From: Sabellastarte sp. h YS-2021
Lineage: Eukaryota; Annelida; Polychaeta; Sabellida; Sabellidae
Assembly: GCA_964017235.1 (NCBI GenBank)
Contig: OZ024928.1
Span: forward strand, 1,426,001-1,490,000
Reading direction: 5' to 3'
DNA length: 64,000 nucleotides
Part shown: positions 11,731 to 24,054 of the stretch, one piece after another
Layout: each line of letters opens with the position of its first letter
Numbering within the stretch: the first letter of the stretch is position 1
The notes under the pieces: generated by a model
Seen by the model: the letters and a program-made list of their open reading frames with translations, nothing else
The model's database searches: none
Told to the model about the DNA's origin: nothing
Program-made: the position numbers and the translations under genes

Positions 11731-12659
11731 TCAATAATATATGTTCTTGATCACAAAATAGCAACGTGCCCCATGTTAAAAAAATATTTATTCTTATACA
11801 CTATTACCATACCTTATAAATAAACTGATCAACTCACAACATAGTAGTTTAATATGTACTTATAAAATATTATAAATGAATTATAATCTTCTATTGCACA
11901 AAAGTGTGAAAAATGTGAATAAATTCCATTTCTGTTCCTTTATCAGTCAGGTGATTTATTCAAATGGGAACATTTATAGATTTTAAAGCCATCAAATCAC
12001 AAGCAAAATTAGAAACTAGAGTAATTATTGAGTGTTCAAAGAACACACATTAAATAAAATTAATAAAGGAACTTGTTAGTACAAAATTTTATTATTTTCT
12101 TTAAAGTAATAGATGATTTGGAGTAAAACTTATTTTATTGTCATATAGTCAGTGTTCTGTACAATTTAAACATTCATAATGATATTCCTGATGCTAATGA
12201 TGAATTGGTCACATTTATTTTAATCTGAATCAAAATCGTCACTTTAATAGCTGGTGGCTTGGTCCAATGGTGTCTGTTCATCTGTGGTATCCAGTTGCAT
12301 ATGTACTTCTTTGATGATCACTATAGTCGGTGGTAACTGAGAGCAAAATCAGTTAATGGTATATTTTCGTATAATGGTAAAAGTCGATCCATGCTGTTCA
12401 GCTTTTTATGTCACAGGGTTTGGCATGTTTGTATTTTTCCACAATGATGCAACATAGTTTACCCAAAGTAAACCAAACATCAGAAAAGGCATTGAGTTCC
12501 CTCTGGCCAGACTGGCATAATGCCCTAATACTCATACTTGCCTTCCTGTACTCACTAGGTGGTTGTAATGTCACTTCCTCTTTTATGTTTGGCATGAAAC
12601 ACTTTGAAAGTATTTCTCAACCTCAACAAATTTTATAATTTTGTGACTATGTCAAGTAC
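11731..12659. other. Unassigned AT-rich stretch
   Basis: No supported gene. Overlapping open frames of 65 and 76 codons on the two strands near 12400-12638 show no recognisable domain. They may belong to the 5' part of the DIRS relic that follows. Confidence 0.3.
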
Positions 12660-15110
12660 TAGATTGTGTCTTCATCTGGACAGAAGAAAGGAGGATGTGG
12701 TCATATTATGGCCAGCTGTAATACTCATGTAAGATGTGCTCACTCCCGTGAGAAGGGTCTGGTACTGATCCATGTGTTTTGTGACAAGAAGAGTGCAATG
12801 CGTGTATTTTACTCACTCTGAAAATAGTAAACAACTGGCCACTCCAACCTACAAGATCGAAGATTAGAAATCTAAATCGGATGCTTTAGTGGAACTCTCC
12901 CAAGTCACTGTGGTAGGTTTGGTAGACCTTAACCAGTCTTTGGCATCATCTTTCATTTTACCCAGTAAAGCGTGTTTAGGAGAGTCCTCATTACTGAAAG
13001 AGCTTTCAGACCTTAAAGAAGAGTGGTCAACAAGATTTGACATGGTTGGAAGCACTCTTAACTGTAGGATCAAACTCATTACCTTCATCATCTACACAGC
13101 CTCCTAAGGATCTGGTATTCACCCTGGTTTAGGTCAACGTCACTCATCCCCAGCATGGGTGGTGTCTGCTTCATTCTTTTCTCATGCTATTTCCTCCCCC
13201 AGCTGGTTTGGGTCCGGGTCTGGAACAGGAGGTAGACTTTTATGATAATACACTGGTGGATACACACCTAGATTAGCCCAGGGTTTCTGGTCACCGTGAG
13301 TTTGTCTCCCAATTGGAGAACCTCTATCCAGAAAGGCCTCAGGATGCAGAACCACTTTTGGTTGGACAGACTGCACCCCTGTCTCGTATTAATAATTCGA
13401 TGAAGATGCGGCATTCAGTTGATCTGCAAGAATAAGACAGGCTTTTGTCTGAAGACTATTAGAGGTGACCATTAATACTTTAACTGGCCTTTTATTCTTG
13501 ATCATGAGTACACACCCCAATCATGACAATCATGGACTGTACAAGAAGTTCACAATCTAGAAAAATATCTGTATCCTTATCAATGGAGGACTGGTTTTGT
13601 AAAAAGTTTTAGCAAATGAACTTAAATGTTATAAACGGTCATGTTTCTCATTCTGGCGACTGGGGTTAGCTCAGGGCTCATCAGTTCTTGAAGGTACCTA
13701 AAATGCAGAATAGGTGGTTCAGCTTACATCCAACTCCCGCTCCTATTGGCACTAGACCAAGCCAAGTTGTGAAGTACTAGTCAAATGATGCACCCACCCC
13801 AATAGCTCCTTCAGTCACATTTCTAAGCCTTCAGGTCTTACTACTACTCCTCCCTCATGCCCAGTGGCACAGGACTGCCTGCATAAATGGGACAAGGCAC
13901 TACAAAAGTACTTATGTCTGCAACAAAGTTGTAGGAATTAATTGCTGCATCACAAAGTTACAGACTGACATACAAAAAAAATTTCAGATGTCTGAATGCT
14001 GAGCTGCTTCCTTTGGTGTCTGGGGTTGTGCCTCCAGCTCCACTTTGACCTCACAGGTCACTTTCACGCCTTATAATATCACATTTCAAAAATTCCGAAA
14101 TTGTATTACTGGAACTTGGCCCCTAGTGGCCCCTCCTGGGCTTTTGGGCCTGTTGGGAGGGGGCACTGGTGGCCCTTGTTGCCTTGGGCATACACCATTT
14201 TCAGTTTGATATTTTTCATTTACTATTGGCGTGATTTCATAATGTACTTACACATTGTGAATATATAAATCTACAGCACTTCACTGTGCATCATTTTATA
14301 TATATACATATTTTACAAAGTCCACTTGTCATTGGTGGTGGTACTTAAATGCATTCATGCACTCTGTTAATAGAATTTTAAATGATTCTAAATCTATACT
14401 CTATCATTATCATGTTAACTGTTGTAAGATTGAATATGAAAAGAATTTTTAAAAATAAAATTTATAATCCCATGGCAGTTTCTTTATTGGGGTGGGGTCC
14501 CTTGGGGAATGTGCGAGCTGTGCAAAGGGAAAACCTCACAGAAGTAGACAAAGCCTGATCAGAAATCTGTGACTAACAAGTATTCAACCACATTGTAAGT
14601 TTCTGCATGGGAACAGCAGCACAACATGTGGTCGACACACTTTTTGTGCAGATGCGTAACATTACCTTATTGAGAAGACGCTTAGTAAGAGCACCTTTAG
14701 CCGAGTGTTGAGCCAGACATATGGTGTGCTTTGCTGAACAGCCGTTTGAGTTCCTCAAGCCAATTCCCAGATGATGTATGCCAGACAGAGGGTGAGATTG
14801 CCAGGGCAGAGGCAGAACACTGTGCCTCCCAGCCCAAATAGGGCTCTGATAGGTATGGCTCTCATAGGCAATATAGGTGCCAGGAAGTCAAGCTGGTCCA
14901 CCTCCACAGGTCAGGACACAGATGCACAAACTTGGTGCTCCTTTGGCAACAGATGCCATGAATAGTGGAAAGGGGAAAGGATCCAACGTTGGTGACTATA
15001 AGCCCAAGTTTTACAAAGGAAAAATTGCAATGTGTCAGTTTTTAGTCAAAGACAATGTGTCAGTTTTGGTCTGCACATTAGTTAAAGTGTTCTCTTTGTT
15101 TAAAAGATTG
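12660..15110 (+). pseudogene. Decayed DIRS-type gag
   Basis: Broken plus-strand frames give stretches resembling the Gag of DIRS-type tyrosine-recombinase retrotransposons. These are a Cys/His-rich start (C-N-T-H-V-R-C-A-H near 12720), a leucine-rich helical segment near 12890-13080, a proline/acid-rich block near 13200-13420 and a D-x-L-L-x-W-like block near 13880. A L-L-R-R-R-L-V-R-A-P-L-A stretch follows near 14670. Many stops and frameshifts separate them. About 450 bp at roughly 14050-14510 look unrelated and may be a later insertion. The recognisable RT downstream on the same strand is the main support; alone, the gag call would be weak. Confidence 0.55.
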
Positions 15111-15179
15111 TAAATGTTTCTCTTGCCTTAAACATTCATGTTCTGAGAGAAGGTGTAAATTACATATTTGTTGTGACTC

Positions 15180-16075
15180 ATGAACCTTTTTTGTCTTTAA
15201 CAGGTCAACCACAAAAGAAAGGTGTAAGTCCTGATACACAAAAAAACCAAATAAAGCCTGTGAAAGATGCTTTATCTGTAAATTTGTCCCCTGCCCCTCC
15301 TGTGACAAATGTCCTCAGTGCTGCAGAAAGTCTTGTAGGGGTCAAACTCCCAAAATTTTGGCAAGGATGGGCAGTGAAGGGTTCGAGTCCATGGGTGTTT
15401 TGGATTTTGAAGGAGGGGTCAAGATTAAACCTCCTCTCACCAGTGAACCTGTGATAAGGAGGCGAATATGCAAATCCCCCAGGAACACCTACCTTAAGGA
15501 GACATTGCATTTCCTCCTCCAATAGCAAGCAGCGGAAATTGTCAAAATCCAGTCATCTCTGGCTTTCTACAACCATCTGTTCCTTGTTCGAAAGACCAAC
15601 CAAAGTTGAATCTTGGAGGTCAGTACTTTAAATCAGTTCTTACAGACTAAGACTTTTAAAGATTAGACCCCAGAATCAGTCAGGCTATCCCTTTCAAAAG
15701 GAGAGTGAGTCACTTCGCTGGACTTCAGCACTTTCACATCCAAGTATCCAAACATCAAGTATCTCAGATTCCTTTATCAGAACCAAACTTTCCAGCATCG
15801 GGCTCTTCCTTTTGTGTCAGGACTAAGGTTGGGTAGTAAACCTGCAGAAAATAAGACCTGAATCCCAAACAGGTATTTACCTTTGTGGGGTACCAGTACT
15901 ATTTTGCTGAAGGTGTGGTCAGATCCACCACAGAGAGGTGGCAGGCCCTTGGCTCAAAAATCAACTCCTTTCTTGCAAGACCAAATTGCTCAGTCAGCCA
16001 TTTCATGCCCAAACTGCCGTTCACAGGCACTGATTGCTTGTTTAACATGGGGCACGTTGCTATGATGTGGTCAAG
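15180..16075 (+). pseudogene. Decayed DIRS-type reverse transcriptase
   Basis: Three frames together read as the N-terminal half of a DIRS RT. In order they show L-x-x-F-W-Q-x-W (near 15350), S-P-W-V-F-W-I-L-K-E-G (near 15385), a fragment matching the F-Y-x-x-L-F-L-V finger strand (near 15570), a T-P-E-S-V-R-L-S block (near 15668), K-Y-L-R-F (near 15760) and R-A-L-P-F (near 15800). The text then jumps to F-T-F-V-G-Y-Q-Y (near 15880) and E-R-W-Q-A-L (15925). The catalytic YxDD segment is therefore missing between about 15810 and 15860. RNase H and recombinase are absent here. The element is a DIRS lineage distinct from the intact Ngaro-like element at 54.4 kb. Confidence 0.75.
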
Positions 16076-16089
16076 AACATATATTACTA

Positions 16090-16400
16090 GGAATACAGAT
16101 TAAAGGGTCACATTTAATCTTACAGGGATAATGGTAATGTAATGTAATAACCTTCAACAAAGTATTTTAGACAAATGATATCACATTTTTGCAAAAATGA
16201 CTTTTTTGGTCAGAATTTGTGTGAAAATCGAAAAGTACCCTACTTTTAAGTATTTTTTCAAAGGGAAGTTTGATATTTACACTTGTAAGACTTGCATATT
16301 TGAATCTGTCATACTTTTTTACTGTAAAAACAACCATCGTTTTCAACTCAAAACATAAGCCTACCCCTCTGAACTCTTGGACTAACACTAACATGGACGG
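16090..16400 (-). repeat. Uninterrupted copy of the 9.85-11.73 kb repeat
   Basis: On the minus strand this segment is a continuous version of the interspersed repeat found in pieces at 9850-11730. It acts as an empty-site reference for the insertion at 9974-10633. No coding content is recognised. Confidence 0.7.
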
Positions 16401-16538
16401 CGACCAGAATACTCTTTATTTCGTCAGGGCATTGTTTTTGTGTCTCTGTGTTTTTATCAGTTTCCACTGCTGAATTTGACTCTGGTTGCGTTTATTGGTC
16501 TTCATGTGGATCTAAAACTTCTGGAACATGTCTCGGTC

Positions 16539-18800
16539 TCACTTGGTTGACATGCTTTTGCACAATTTCTCCATCTTACAGCTTGCAACACTAGGACAAT
16601 GGTCTACGTGATTCAACAACAGTTGCATGGAAACAATCTTGATCCTGGATGGTAATCTTGACATACACGTCATCATTTTCACTGAAGTACCAGTCTTGGG
16701 CCTTTGCGTCTTGCTCTTCTCTTTTTCTTGCTTTGATGCAATGAATTCTGTGGGGTTTGACAGCAAGCATTGGCAATGAGTATGTGGTCTCCTGTAAATC
16801 AGCATCTCAGCTGGATTTTGATGAGTTGTCTGTGATGTTGATGGTCTCTGCTGGTGCAGGTAGGTCATGGATCTTGCTTGGAACTGGAAGCTGGCTCATG
16901 GAATCTGTGTTGGAGTTATTGGATCCCTGCCTTATTGAATGTCGAATTCATAGCCTGACAACAGTAGTAGTGTTCTCTGTAAATAGAAATGAAGCCATAC
17001 TTGGTGTTGGTTTTCGTTCAAACAATCCCAGAAGTGGTTTGTGATATGTGAAAATTGAATACCATCTTCCAGATACTGGAAATGACACAGCTAGCCTTTC
17101 TTTGTCTAATTGGGAAGCTCTTCTCAGCTGGAGCTAATGATGAAGTTGCAAAACTTATTGGTGTCTAGGAACCATCATGCATCTTGTGTGATAAAACAGC
17201 TCTAAGACCATAAGGCGAGGGATCACATAAAAGAAAGAGATCATTTTGGTCATCATAATGAATGATCACAGTTGCAGATTGCAACATTTCTTTAGTTTTG
17301 TCATATGCCCTCCACTCTGTTGGTTCATATCTCGCAATCATTTGGTTTCTTTTTTCAATAGCTGATGACATAGTGGTAAGACTGAAGAGAGGCATTTTCT
17401 CAGGAACTGAGAAATTCGATAATCCCTTCTCTATTGCCTCCACTTTATATTTACATATGTGTAATCCTTCTTTGTTAACAATGTGACCACAAATATTCAC
17501 CTGCGGAGACAAGAAAAGACACTTGGATTTCTTCAGCTGAATTCCAGACTTAGATTATCTCTGTAGGACTTCCTCTAATATGTGAAGATTTTCAGTTAAG
17601 CTCTCACCAGCAAACAAAATATCATCCGTCTGGCTCTAACAGTGGGACAATTCGAGCTGTCCATTCAGAGAATTTAACAAATTCTTCTATGTTTTCTGAC
17701 TGCAGTCATTCCAGCTCCATTTCAATTTAATTTGGTAATGCATATGGTACAGGTCTTGGCTTGGAACATCCTGGTTTGGCACCTGTGTGAATTTCTATCC
17801 TGGCTTTGACACCAGTTATTTTCCTCAAGCCTTCCATAAACACTTCAGAATATTTCTAAAGCAACTTGTCCAAATCCTTTTGGACAAACTTTATTTCATG
17901 CCAGTTTATCTGAATTTCATTCAGCCAATTCCGCCCAAAAGACAAAGCTGTGTCGCCAGTGGCATTTTCTGATTTCCTTCATAAGCCATAGCAGCATTGG
18001 AAATGCCCAATACAGGAATCTACTATGTTTGTTTTTAAAACTGCTTGTGTTGCCTGTAGTTGGGGTTTTGGCTCCCCTCTATTGATCAAATTGTACAATG
18101 CCTCATGGATAACTGAAGCAGAAGCCCCTGTATCAATTTCCAGTGATACTGGTTTTGTATTTATACAAAGTTCAACGACATGCAGACATATCCTGTTTGT
18201 ACAAGTAAATAGTCGATATTCCTCCTCCTGGTTGCCAAGTTGACCCTCATTCTGTGTGTACAATGTGATGTATTTCCTTCTGTAATTGTGTATTCTTATT
18301 GCCTTTCCTTCCTCTTGGGTTCCTACATTTTGTCTTGATATGTCCTACCAGACCACAGTTGTAGCATTTACTACTCTTGAAGGTTGGTGAGTTCCCCACA
18401 TCTGTAGCAGTCACCAGAGGTGCCTTTGTGAGCTGACTTCCTCTGATTATTCCATGCCAGGGTTTGGGATGTGAACCTTGCTGTCCAAGTTTGTATAGTG
18501 TAGTGTCTTGTAAATCTACTGCATTCTTTGCTACAGCTTCCAGTGCCTGGGCCAATTCAAAAGCTTTGATTAACTGTAATGTTTGTTTCCTGGGGTCTCA
18601 TCTGTATAACTGGAACAGCCACTCCACACACCAAGTGATGTCTGAGCAAATCTTCAAGCTGGTCACCGCATTTGGACTTTTCTGACAATTCCCTGAGTTC
18701 TGATACAAACTAAGATACATATTGTCCATGTGAATGCAATCTAGAGTGAAACTTGTGAAGCTGGATTACCTCAGATTGCACAGTTTACTCAGATCGTCAA
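16539..18800 (-). pseudogene. Decayed Ty3/gypsy gag-pol with RT deletion
   Basis: Minus-strand order: a Gag end with a C-x2-C-x4-H-x4-C zinc knuckle (near 18340), an aspartic protease with E-I-D-T-G-A-S-A (near 18130), the protease-RT linker, then an abrupt jump near 17630 from the V-P-L-L-E-P-D-G finger motif straight to D-D-I-L-F-A-G. That removes most of the RT fingers and palm. The RT thumb (C-G-H-I-V-N) and the start of RNase H follow at 17512-17165. The N-terminal integrase is missing, and 16868-16539 carries only the integrase C-terminal region (Q-T-T-H-Q-N-P-A-E-M-L). Stops and frameshifts are frequent. I see no LTRs. Confidence 0.75.
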
Positions 18801-18859
18801 ATGTATTCTTATCAGGTTTTGTTGGAGACCACAAATTCCTGATCAAACCATAACACTTT

Positions 18860-18912
18860 TATCCACATACAGTTAAAATCCACATACAGTTAACATCCAC
18901 ATACAGTTAAAA
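18860..18912. repeat. 18-bp tandem repeat, three copies
   Basis: CCACATACAGTTAAMATC is repeated three times in tandem with one or two changes. Confidence 0.85.
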
Positions 18913-19848
18913 TCCTCAATTCTAGTAGCCATGGTAATTATTTTATCTTACAGTTTTAAATTACCCAAAGAATTTCACAGCAGTTTATATAAATTATTTA
19001 TAAGCCTGTTTTTCCACGTTACCAAAATATATGTCAAAAACTTGGACTTAGAAGACAATTGTATTGATGTGAACTCGAAACAAGACAACAATTTGTGCAG
19101 AAGCAATCATAAGCAGCTGGGACATCATCCATTAGTGAAGCATGCTATTTACAACATAAAACATTACATTGTAAACATGACATCAGCAAACATTACATTG
19201 CAAAATATTACATTAAACATTACATTATAAAACACTATATGACAAAGTATTAGATAATAAAGCATTATGACATTTCAATACAGACAAAAGATATCTTCAA
19301 TATTACATGCCAACATAAACAGAATTTTGAGAAGTTAGTTTCAGAAATACAAGATTTAGTTTGTTTGGAAACAATCTTCACCTCTGAAAAAATCTCATTG
19401 CCTAAATATCTGATACCAATTTACTTTTTTGTATATTACATGTATTTGTACATAGCTTCTGAAAGTTACATTTCATAGATTTCTTTTCTAACAAATAAAA
19501 TTTCTTTTTACAAAGCGGAATGCAAGATGAATACTTAAAGTTCTTCTGATATTCACAAAGCATCAGTAGAAATAAAATAAGTTGGGCTATCGTCATTCTT
19601 AAGACGGGTGAGATCTCAAGTTTGGCTCCAACATTACTATACCATATAGCTATGTGAGATGCTGCAGATCGAGGCTGAGAATTTTCTGGTGATTGAGGGA
19701 CTGAGACTGAGCTTGTTGCAAAGTATTTTTGATCATCAAAATATTGATATTGTGAGATAAAATTGGAAGTTCGTTTGATCATACTATACATGAATATGTG
19801 TATATTATAACTTATCAGCTTTATATCTATTTTTCTCTCTCATTTCGT
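18913..19848. other. Unassigned AT-rich stretch
   Basis: No gene is supported. A short irregular repeat of ACATTACATT-AAA occurs at about 19160-19230. A 129-codon minus-strand frame (19791-19402) shows no domain I recognise. Confidence 0.35.
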
Positions 19849-20413
19849 TGACATGCTTTCGCACAGTTTCTCCACCTTGCAGCTTGTAATGATAGGACAC
19901 TGGTCCAGTTGGTTCACCAACAGTGGCTGGTAACCATTTCGGTTCTGGACTGTAGTTTATACATACACATCATCATTTCACTAAGGTACCCCTCTTGGGC
20001 CTTTCTGTCTTGTCTTTTTGTTGCTTTGATGCAACAGATCCTTCAGTGTTTGGCAGCAGAAATTGGAAGTATGTGGTCTCCTGTTCATCAACAGCTCAGC
20101 TGGAGTTTGACCAGTTGTCCTCTGAGGTGTGTTTTGGTATGCAAATACAAATCGACTTAAGTGATACAGCCAATCCATTGGTAGATGGATGATATGGTGA
20201 TGATGTGATTGAACCAATGGCATTTCTTTTCAGAAATTCCTTCATTTCACAAATTGTGAACACTGTGGCATTGTAAGTGACTACCCAATGTGGGAGTCCA
20301 TGAGTTGCAAATATTTCTCTCAAGATCTCAATGGTTTCCTCAGAAGTTGCCTTCTCTACCATTTCTACTTCAACCCACTTCCTTCTTGCATCGTTAAAGA
20401 ACATTTTAACCAT
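19849..20413 (-). pseudogene. Decayed gypsy integrase fragment
   Basis: Two overlapping minus-strand frames carry the integrase core: K-W-V-E-V-E-M-V (near 20360), F-A-T-H-G-L-P (20300), S-S-P-Y-H-P-S-T-N-G-L-A and then F-A-Y-Q-N-T-P-x-R-T-T-G-Q-T-P-A-E-L-L. The third DDE residue should be the Glu after N-G-x-A, and here the sequence reads N-G-L-A-V, so it appears lost. The 3' part closely resembles 16539-16868 at the DNA level (shared TGACATGCTTT and TTGGGCCTTT blocks), so both belong to one gypsy family. Confidence 0.72.
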
Positions 20414-20595
20414 TAACCAGCATAGTTAAGATGTAGCCTAGTCCAAGGTCATGCTGGCCACTCCCAAGAACGCAAAGGTGCTTGTCTGGGTTTTCTGTGA
20501 TTTTCCTGGCATCAATGAGGCATAAGCAGGGCAAAAGAAAGGCTGTCTCAGGCATACAAGAACAAGCCTTGCTGGATTGGATTAGTTAGCATGAC

Positions 20596-20979
20596 ATGCT
20601 GTTCAACAAAAACATGCTTACAAAGACACTGTCAAGAACGAAGCCTGCTAAGAAGAAAGCCACAAAGATGAATTGGGACCTTGAGGAGCTGGAATGCTGG
20701 TTTGCCACACAGAGGACAGAGTGTGAACAGTTCAATGTTGGTAGACCAGCTCAGAACACAGACTTGGTCAAAGACAGTTTTGATTTTAGAGGCCGCATAT
20801 CATCCGGCCAAGCATCAGAAGGTCAGACTTCAAGGAGTAGAAGCCTCCAGCAGTGCCCAGGCATACCCAAAACATTCATACCAAACTCTGATAGCAAAGC
20901 CTCAGATGTAGATATTAGTAGATTAAGTACATTCAGTCACAGCAGAGAGCATGGAGGAGCCATAGCTAACATGAATTAA
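20596..20979 (+). CDS. Unrecognised ORF, 127 aa
   Basis: An ATG-initiated frame of 127 codons is lysine-rich at the start and serine/glycine-rich after residue 60. It shows no domain, signal peptide or membrane segment that I recognise. It lies close to, and convergent with, the Harbinger relic at 21.1-22.2 kb. It could be the remains of that element's second gene or a LINE ORF1, but the sequence does not decide this. It may equally be a chance frame. Confidence 0.2.
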   Translation: MLFNKNMLTKTLSRTKPAKKKATKMNWDLEELECWFATQRTECEQFNVGRPAQNTDLVKDSFDFRGRISSGQASEGQTSRSRSLQQCPGIPKTFIPNSDSKASDVDISRLSTFSHSREHGGAIANMN

Positions 20980-21099
20980 GGAGAAAGACATTTGAACTTT
21001 AGAAAGACTAATGTCAGAACCACATCAGCAGAAGCAGCAGCAGTCTCACCTACCATAACGTGTGAGATGGAACCACCAGTGAACTTATGGGTTGGCCCT

Positions 21100-22200
21100 G
21101 TCAAGGGCCGATAGTTTTGAGTCCCTCACAGGATTTTGCTTCAGTCTTTCTCTTCCTGCAACAATAATGCCCCCTCATTGCTGATGTACTGGACTAGCAC
21201 CTCCCTTTGGCCTTAGAGCCCTCTTATATTGTTCATAATGGTCACTGAATGATCATTTCCATGCAGTTGTGGCTCTTTCATGTATTCATCAAAACAAGGT
21301 GACCATATCTGTTCCTCAAAATATTATGCAGGACACAGCATGAAAAGGTGATGGTGGATACAAGCTCTGGTTCTTGCTGGATGATTGATAAAAGCATCCA
21401 TCACCGGTTGCTGAGGATCCCAAAGGCATTCTTAACCACCCTCCCCCTCCTACTTACTCTGTAATTGTAAATCATCTGTTCCAGAGATAGGCCTCATTGA
21501 GAGAAGTGTTTCATCAACAAGAGCGTTGGTGAAAACGGATCATCTGCCAGGAAGGGCAGCAGAGGTCTGTTGATGTGAGTCAGACCAGTAACCACTGCTT
21601 TTGACATAACCAGCACCATCTCCTGCATCATAGTGATGGAAGCTAATACCATGGCAGCCAGCATGTCTAGTGACATTCTGTATTTATTGTCTATAAAATA
21701 TTTGTTCTCTGTAGAAGTGATCTCCACAGTCTGGATCCATAAAAACTGTCCTTTTGACTATTATTGTCACAAAGACAAAGAGAAGATTTGTCTGATTAGA
21801 CTGACCTTCTGATGCCCTAATCCCAGGCATTTGTACAGGTAACTTGTGTTTCATCCCAAGTGACCTTCACCACAATACAATTGACATTTAGCCACTGCGG
21901 GTGACATTTATCCAAATAAGGTTAACTGGCAAAATTAGGATAGCCTTGGATGTCTTACCTCCCATATTAATGCTTGGGATTGAAGATTTGGATGATATTA
22001 GGGTTTTGTCCACGGGCACCCGACACAAATGCAACAAGAGCATTTTAAACAAATCAGGCATCCTCCTGTCTCTGTTGATCTCGTGGTTCACAGCGGGTGT
22101 TCCTCCAAACACAGTTAGGGTCATCTCTGATACTTGATCCGCGGTTGTTCCCAGATGGTTCTTGGAACTGGGTGCAGCCACATTAGTGACAACCATGGTA
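21100..22200 (-). pseudogene. Decayed PIF/Harbinger transposase
   Basis: Minus-strand text contains the C-terminal Harbinger signature in pieces. It shows L-A-D-D-P-F-S-P-T (near 21540), the I-Y-N-Y-R-V-S-R block and V-V-K-N-A-F-G-I-L-S-N-R (near 21480-21410), then C-C-V-L-H-N-I-L-R-N (near 21310). In this family the Asp of the x-D-D-A-F strand and the Glu of V-V-E-N-A-F complete the DDE triad; the Glu position reads Lys here. The upstream frame 22196-21888 may be its N-terminal half, but I cannot align it. Stops and frameshifts make it non-functional. It differs from the Harbinger copy at 41.3-50.9 kb. Confidence 0.6.
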
Positions 22201-22429
22201 AGACTATCTTGAATACATTGTTACTTGTACAAGTGAAGCCTTGAAAGGCCTGTGAAGAAATTACAAGCAAGATGGCTACTAACCAAAGGATTCACTGCTG
22301 TGATGGGAGTTTCATTTCCTCAGGTCTCCTTACAAAACAAGATCTTCAAATAGATTGAGCATAACTTGAGAAAGAATAGTCAGAATCAAAGCACACGACC
22401 AAGCTCCTTATGAGAAGAGCAGGTTACCA

Positions 22430-22960
22430 TGCATACAGGCATTGACTATATCTGTCACAGTGACGCTTTGTGCCAAACAGGATGAATTCTGTCTTGTCAG
22501 TATTCAGCTTGAACGTAAGAGAGGACATCCACATCTAAACATCTTTACTGCACTCCTTTAATTTCATGAGTGCACAAACAGCAATCTTTTGACCGAGGTT
22601 GACATATAATTGTCTGTCCTTTGCATTGAAATAGAATTTATTGCTTTCATGTTTACTGATCACTCTCATCAAAGGGCTGTTACACAGAGAAAACAATATG
22701 GAGTCAAAAAAGTCCCTGGGGTATGCCAGAATTAAGTGTGTAGACAGGTTTAACAACCAGGAACCAATTTTGAAGGACTAGTAGGATTAGGCAGAGAGCA
22801 GGTGAACAACTTGAGCTCTGACCAACACACTCCGAACCAGGGTGACAAACTGCTGAGAACGGCACTGTGATCTACGGTGTCAAATGCTGCTGGAATATCC
22901 AGCAGCAGGCAAGCAGTTGGCTCACTTTAGGCACTGATAGGTGAATATCATATGTTATTG
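22430..22960 (-). pseudogene. Decayed LINE reverse transcriptase (CR1/L2-like)
   Basis: Minus-strand pieces of a non-LTR RT palm are visible. They are L-L-L-D-I-P-A-A-F-D-T-V-D-H (near 22895, carrying the first catalytic Asp), then F-D-S-I-L-F-S-L, then F-Y-F-N-A-K-D-R-Q-L-Y-V (near 22625). In the last piece the family YADD-T-Q-L-Y is degraded to N-A-K-D-R. K-L-N-T-D-K-T-E-F-I-L-F-G follows (near 22500). Several frameshifts separate these pieces. Both sequence ends are truncated. Confidence 0.78.
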
Positions 22961-24054
22961 AGTTTGTGTTGAGTGGCCCTGTGTGCTGAGTAATTCAGAC
23001 TGTCAAGGCCCTTTGTGGTAATGTTTTCCATCTGCTGTACAACCCAAACATTTTCAAACCCTGCAGAGAGGGAAAGATTAACCCACCTAGTTAGAGATGG
23101 TCATCATTTCAGTTTGATTGTTGCCATGTAGACAGTACACATAGATCATAATGTACAGATAATTAACAGTGCAATTGTCTGTCCAGGTGATTCTGTCAGA
23201 AATAATCTGGCAGTACTTTCTGTGCTTAATACACGTCAATGGTCCATATTCACAAAAATCACACAAAATGAAGTTTAAAATCTGAAATGTTCAAAAATAA
23301 ACAATAGAAATTTGGCACTATTAAATTTATAAATTTGGTAATTTCTTTGACCTGTGCACTGTTTTACAGTCTTTATGTGAGACTTGAGTGTGGACTCACA
23401 AGTGTTTATAAATACAGACCCAGGATTCCTCAGAACATGCTGACCAGTATATTCAGGACATGTTGGATGTGGCTGACTGAAGTGTAAATCAGCACAGATT
23501 TCTCTGTTGAGTGAGAACACAGACAGAGAACTATACAAAGAGATGAGAGGAGAAAGTCCTCAATCCATCTGGGATTGTCCATGTCACACACTACTGCATC
23601 CTACACATCCCCTACAGCTAGCCACTTCTACAGACTGCTCAGTGAGATCTTTCTCACCAAGAGTGTCATTTATTGAATGATAAAGTGACATTTTATACGG
23701 AAGTGAATGTATTAAAAATACAAGTGAAACATCAGACACCCAAGTGAATATCGATACTGGAGAATCTTGCTAGCTTTTGTTACTTTCTTATTATTAACAC
23801 AAAAAATTCCTCTTGAACACGTGTTGGAGAAAGATTTAGTCACGCCAAGAGTGTCTCTATAAATACTTGAGTCTGTGGAAGTGTAAGCATGTGTCACATT
23901 ACTCCGTTCAGGTGTCCCGACAGTCCCTGGATACAGAGGCAGTGACAGACTGTCTGTAGTGAACGCAACTAGTCTCATGAACATGTCAGTACTTAGTCAT
24001 ATTGTCTCCCTGTTTTCATTTGTCACAACAATGATATTCTATTCTGTTCTGTAA
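22961..24054. other. Unassigned stretch
   Basis: No supported gene. Two minus-strand frames of about 90 codons (23538-23275 and 23984-23712) show no recognisable domain. Confidence 0.35.

Noticed and set aside
14050..14510. GC-rich GGCCCCTAGTGGCCC block inside the DIRS gag
   Set aside because: Looks like a later insertion, but no ends or target duplication could be seen.
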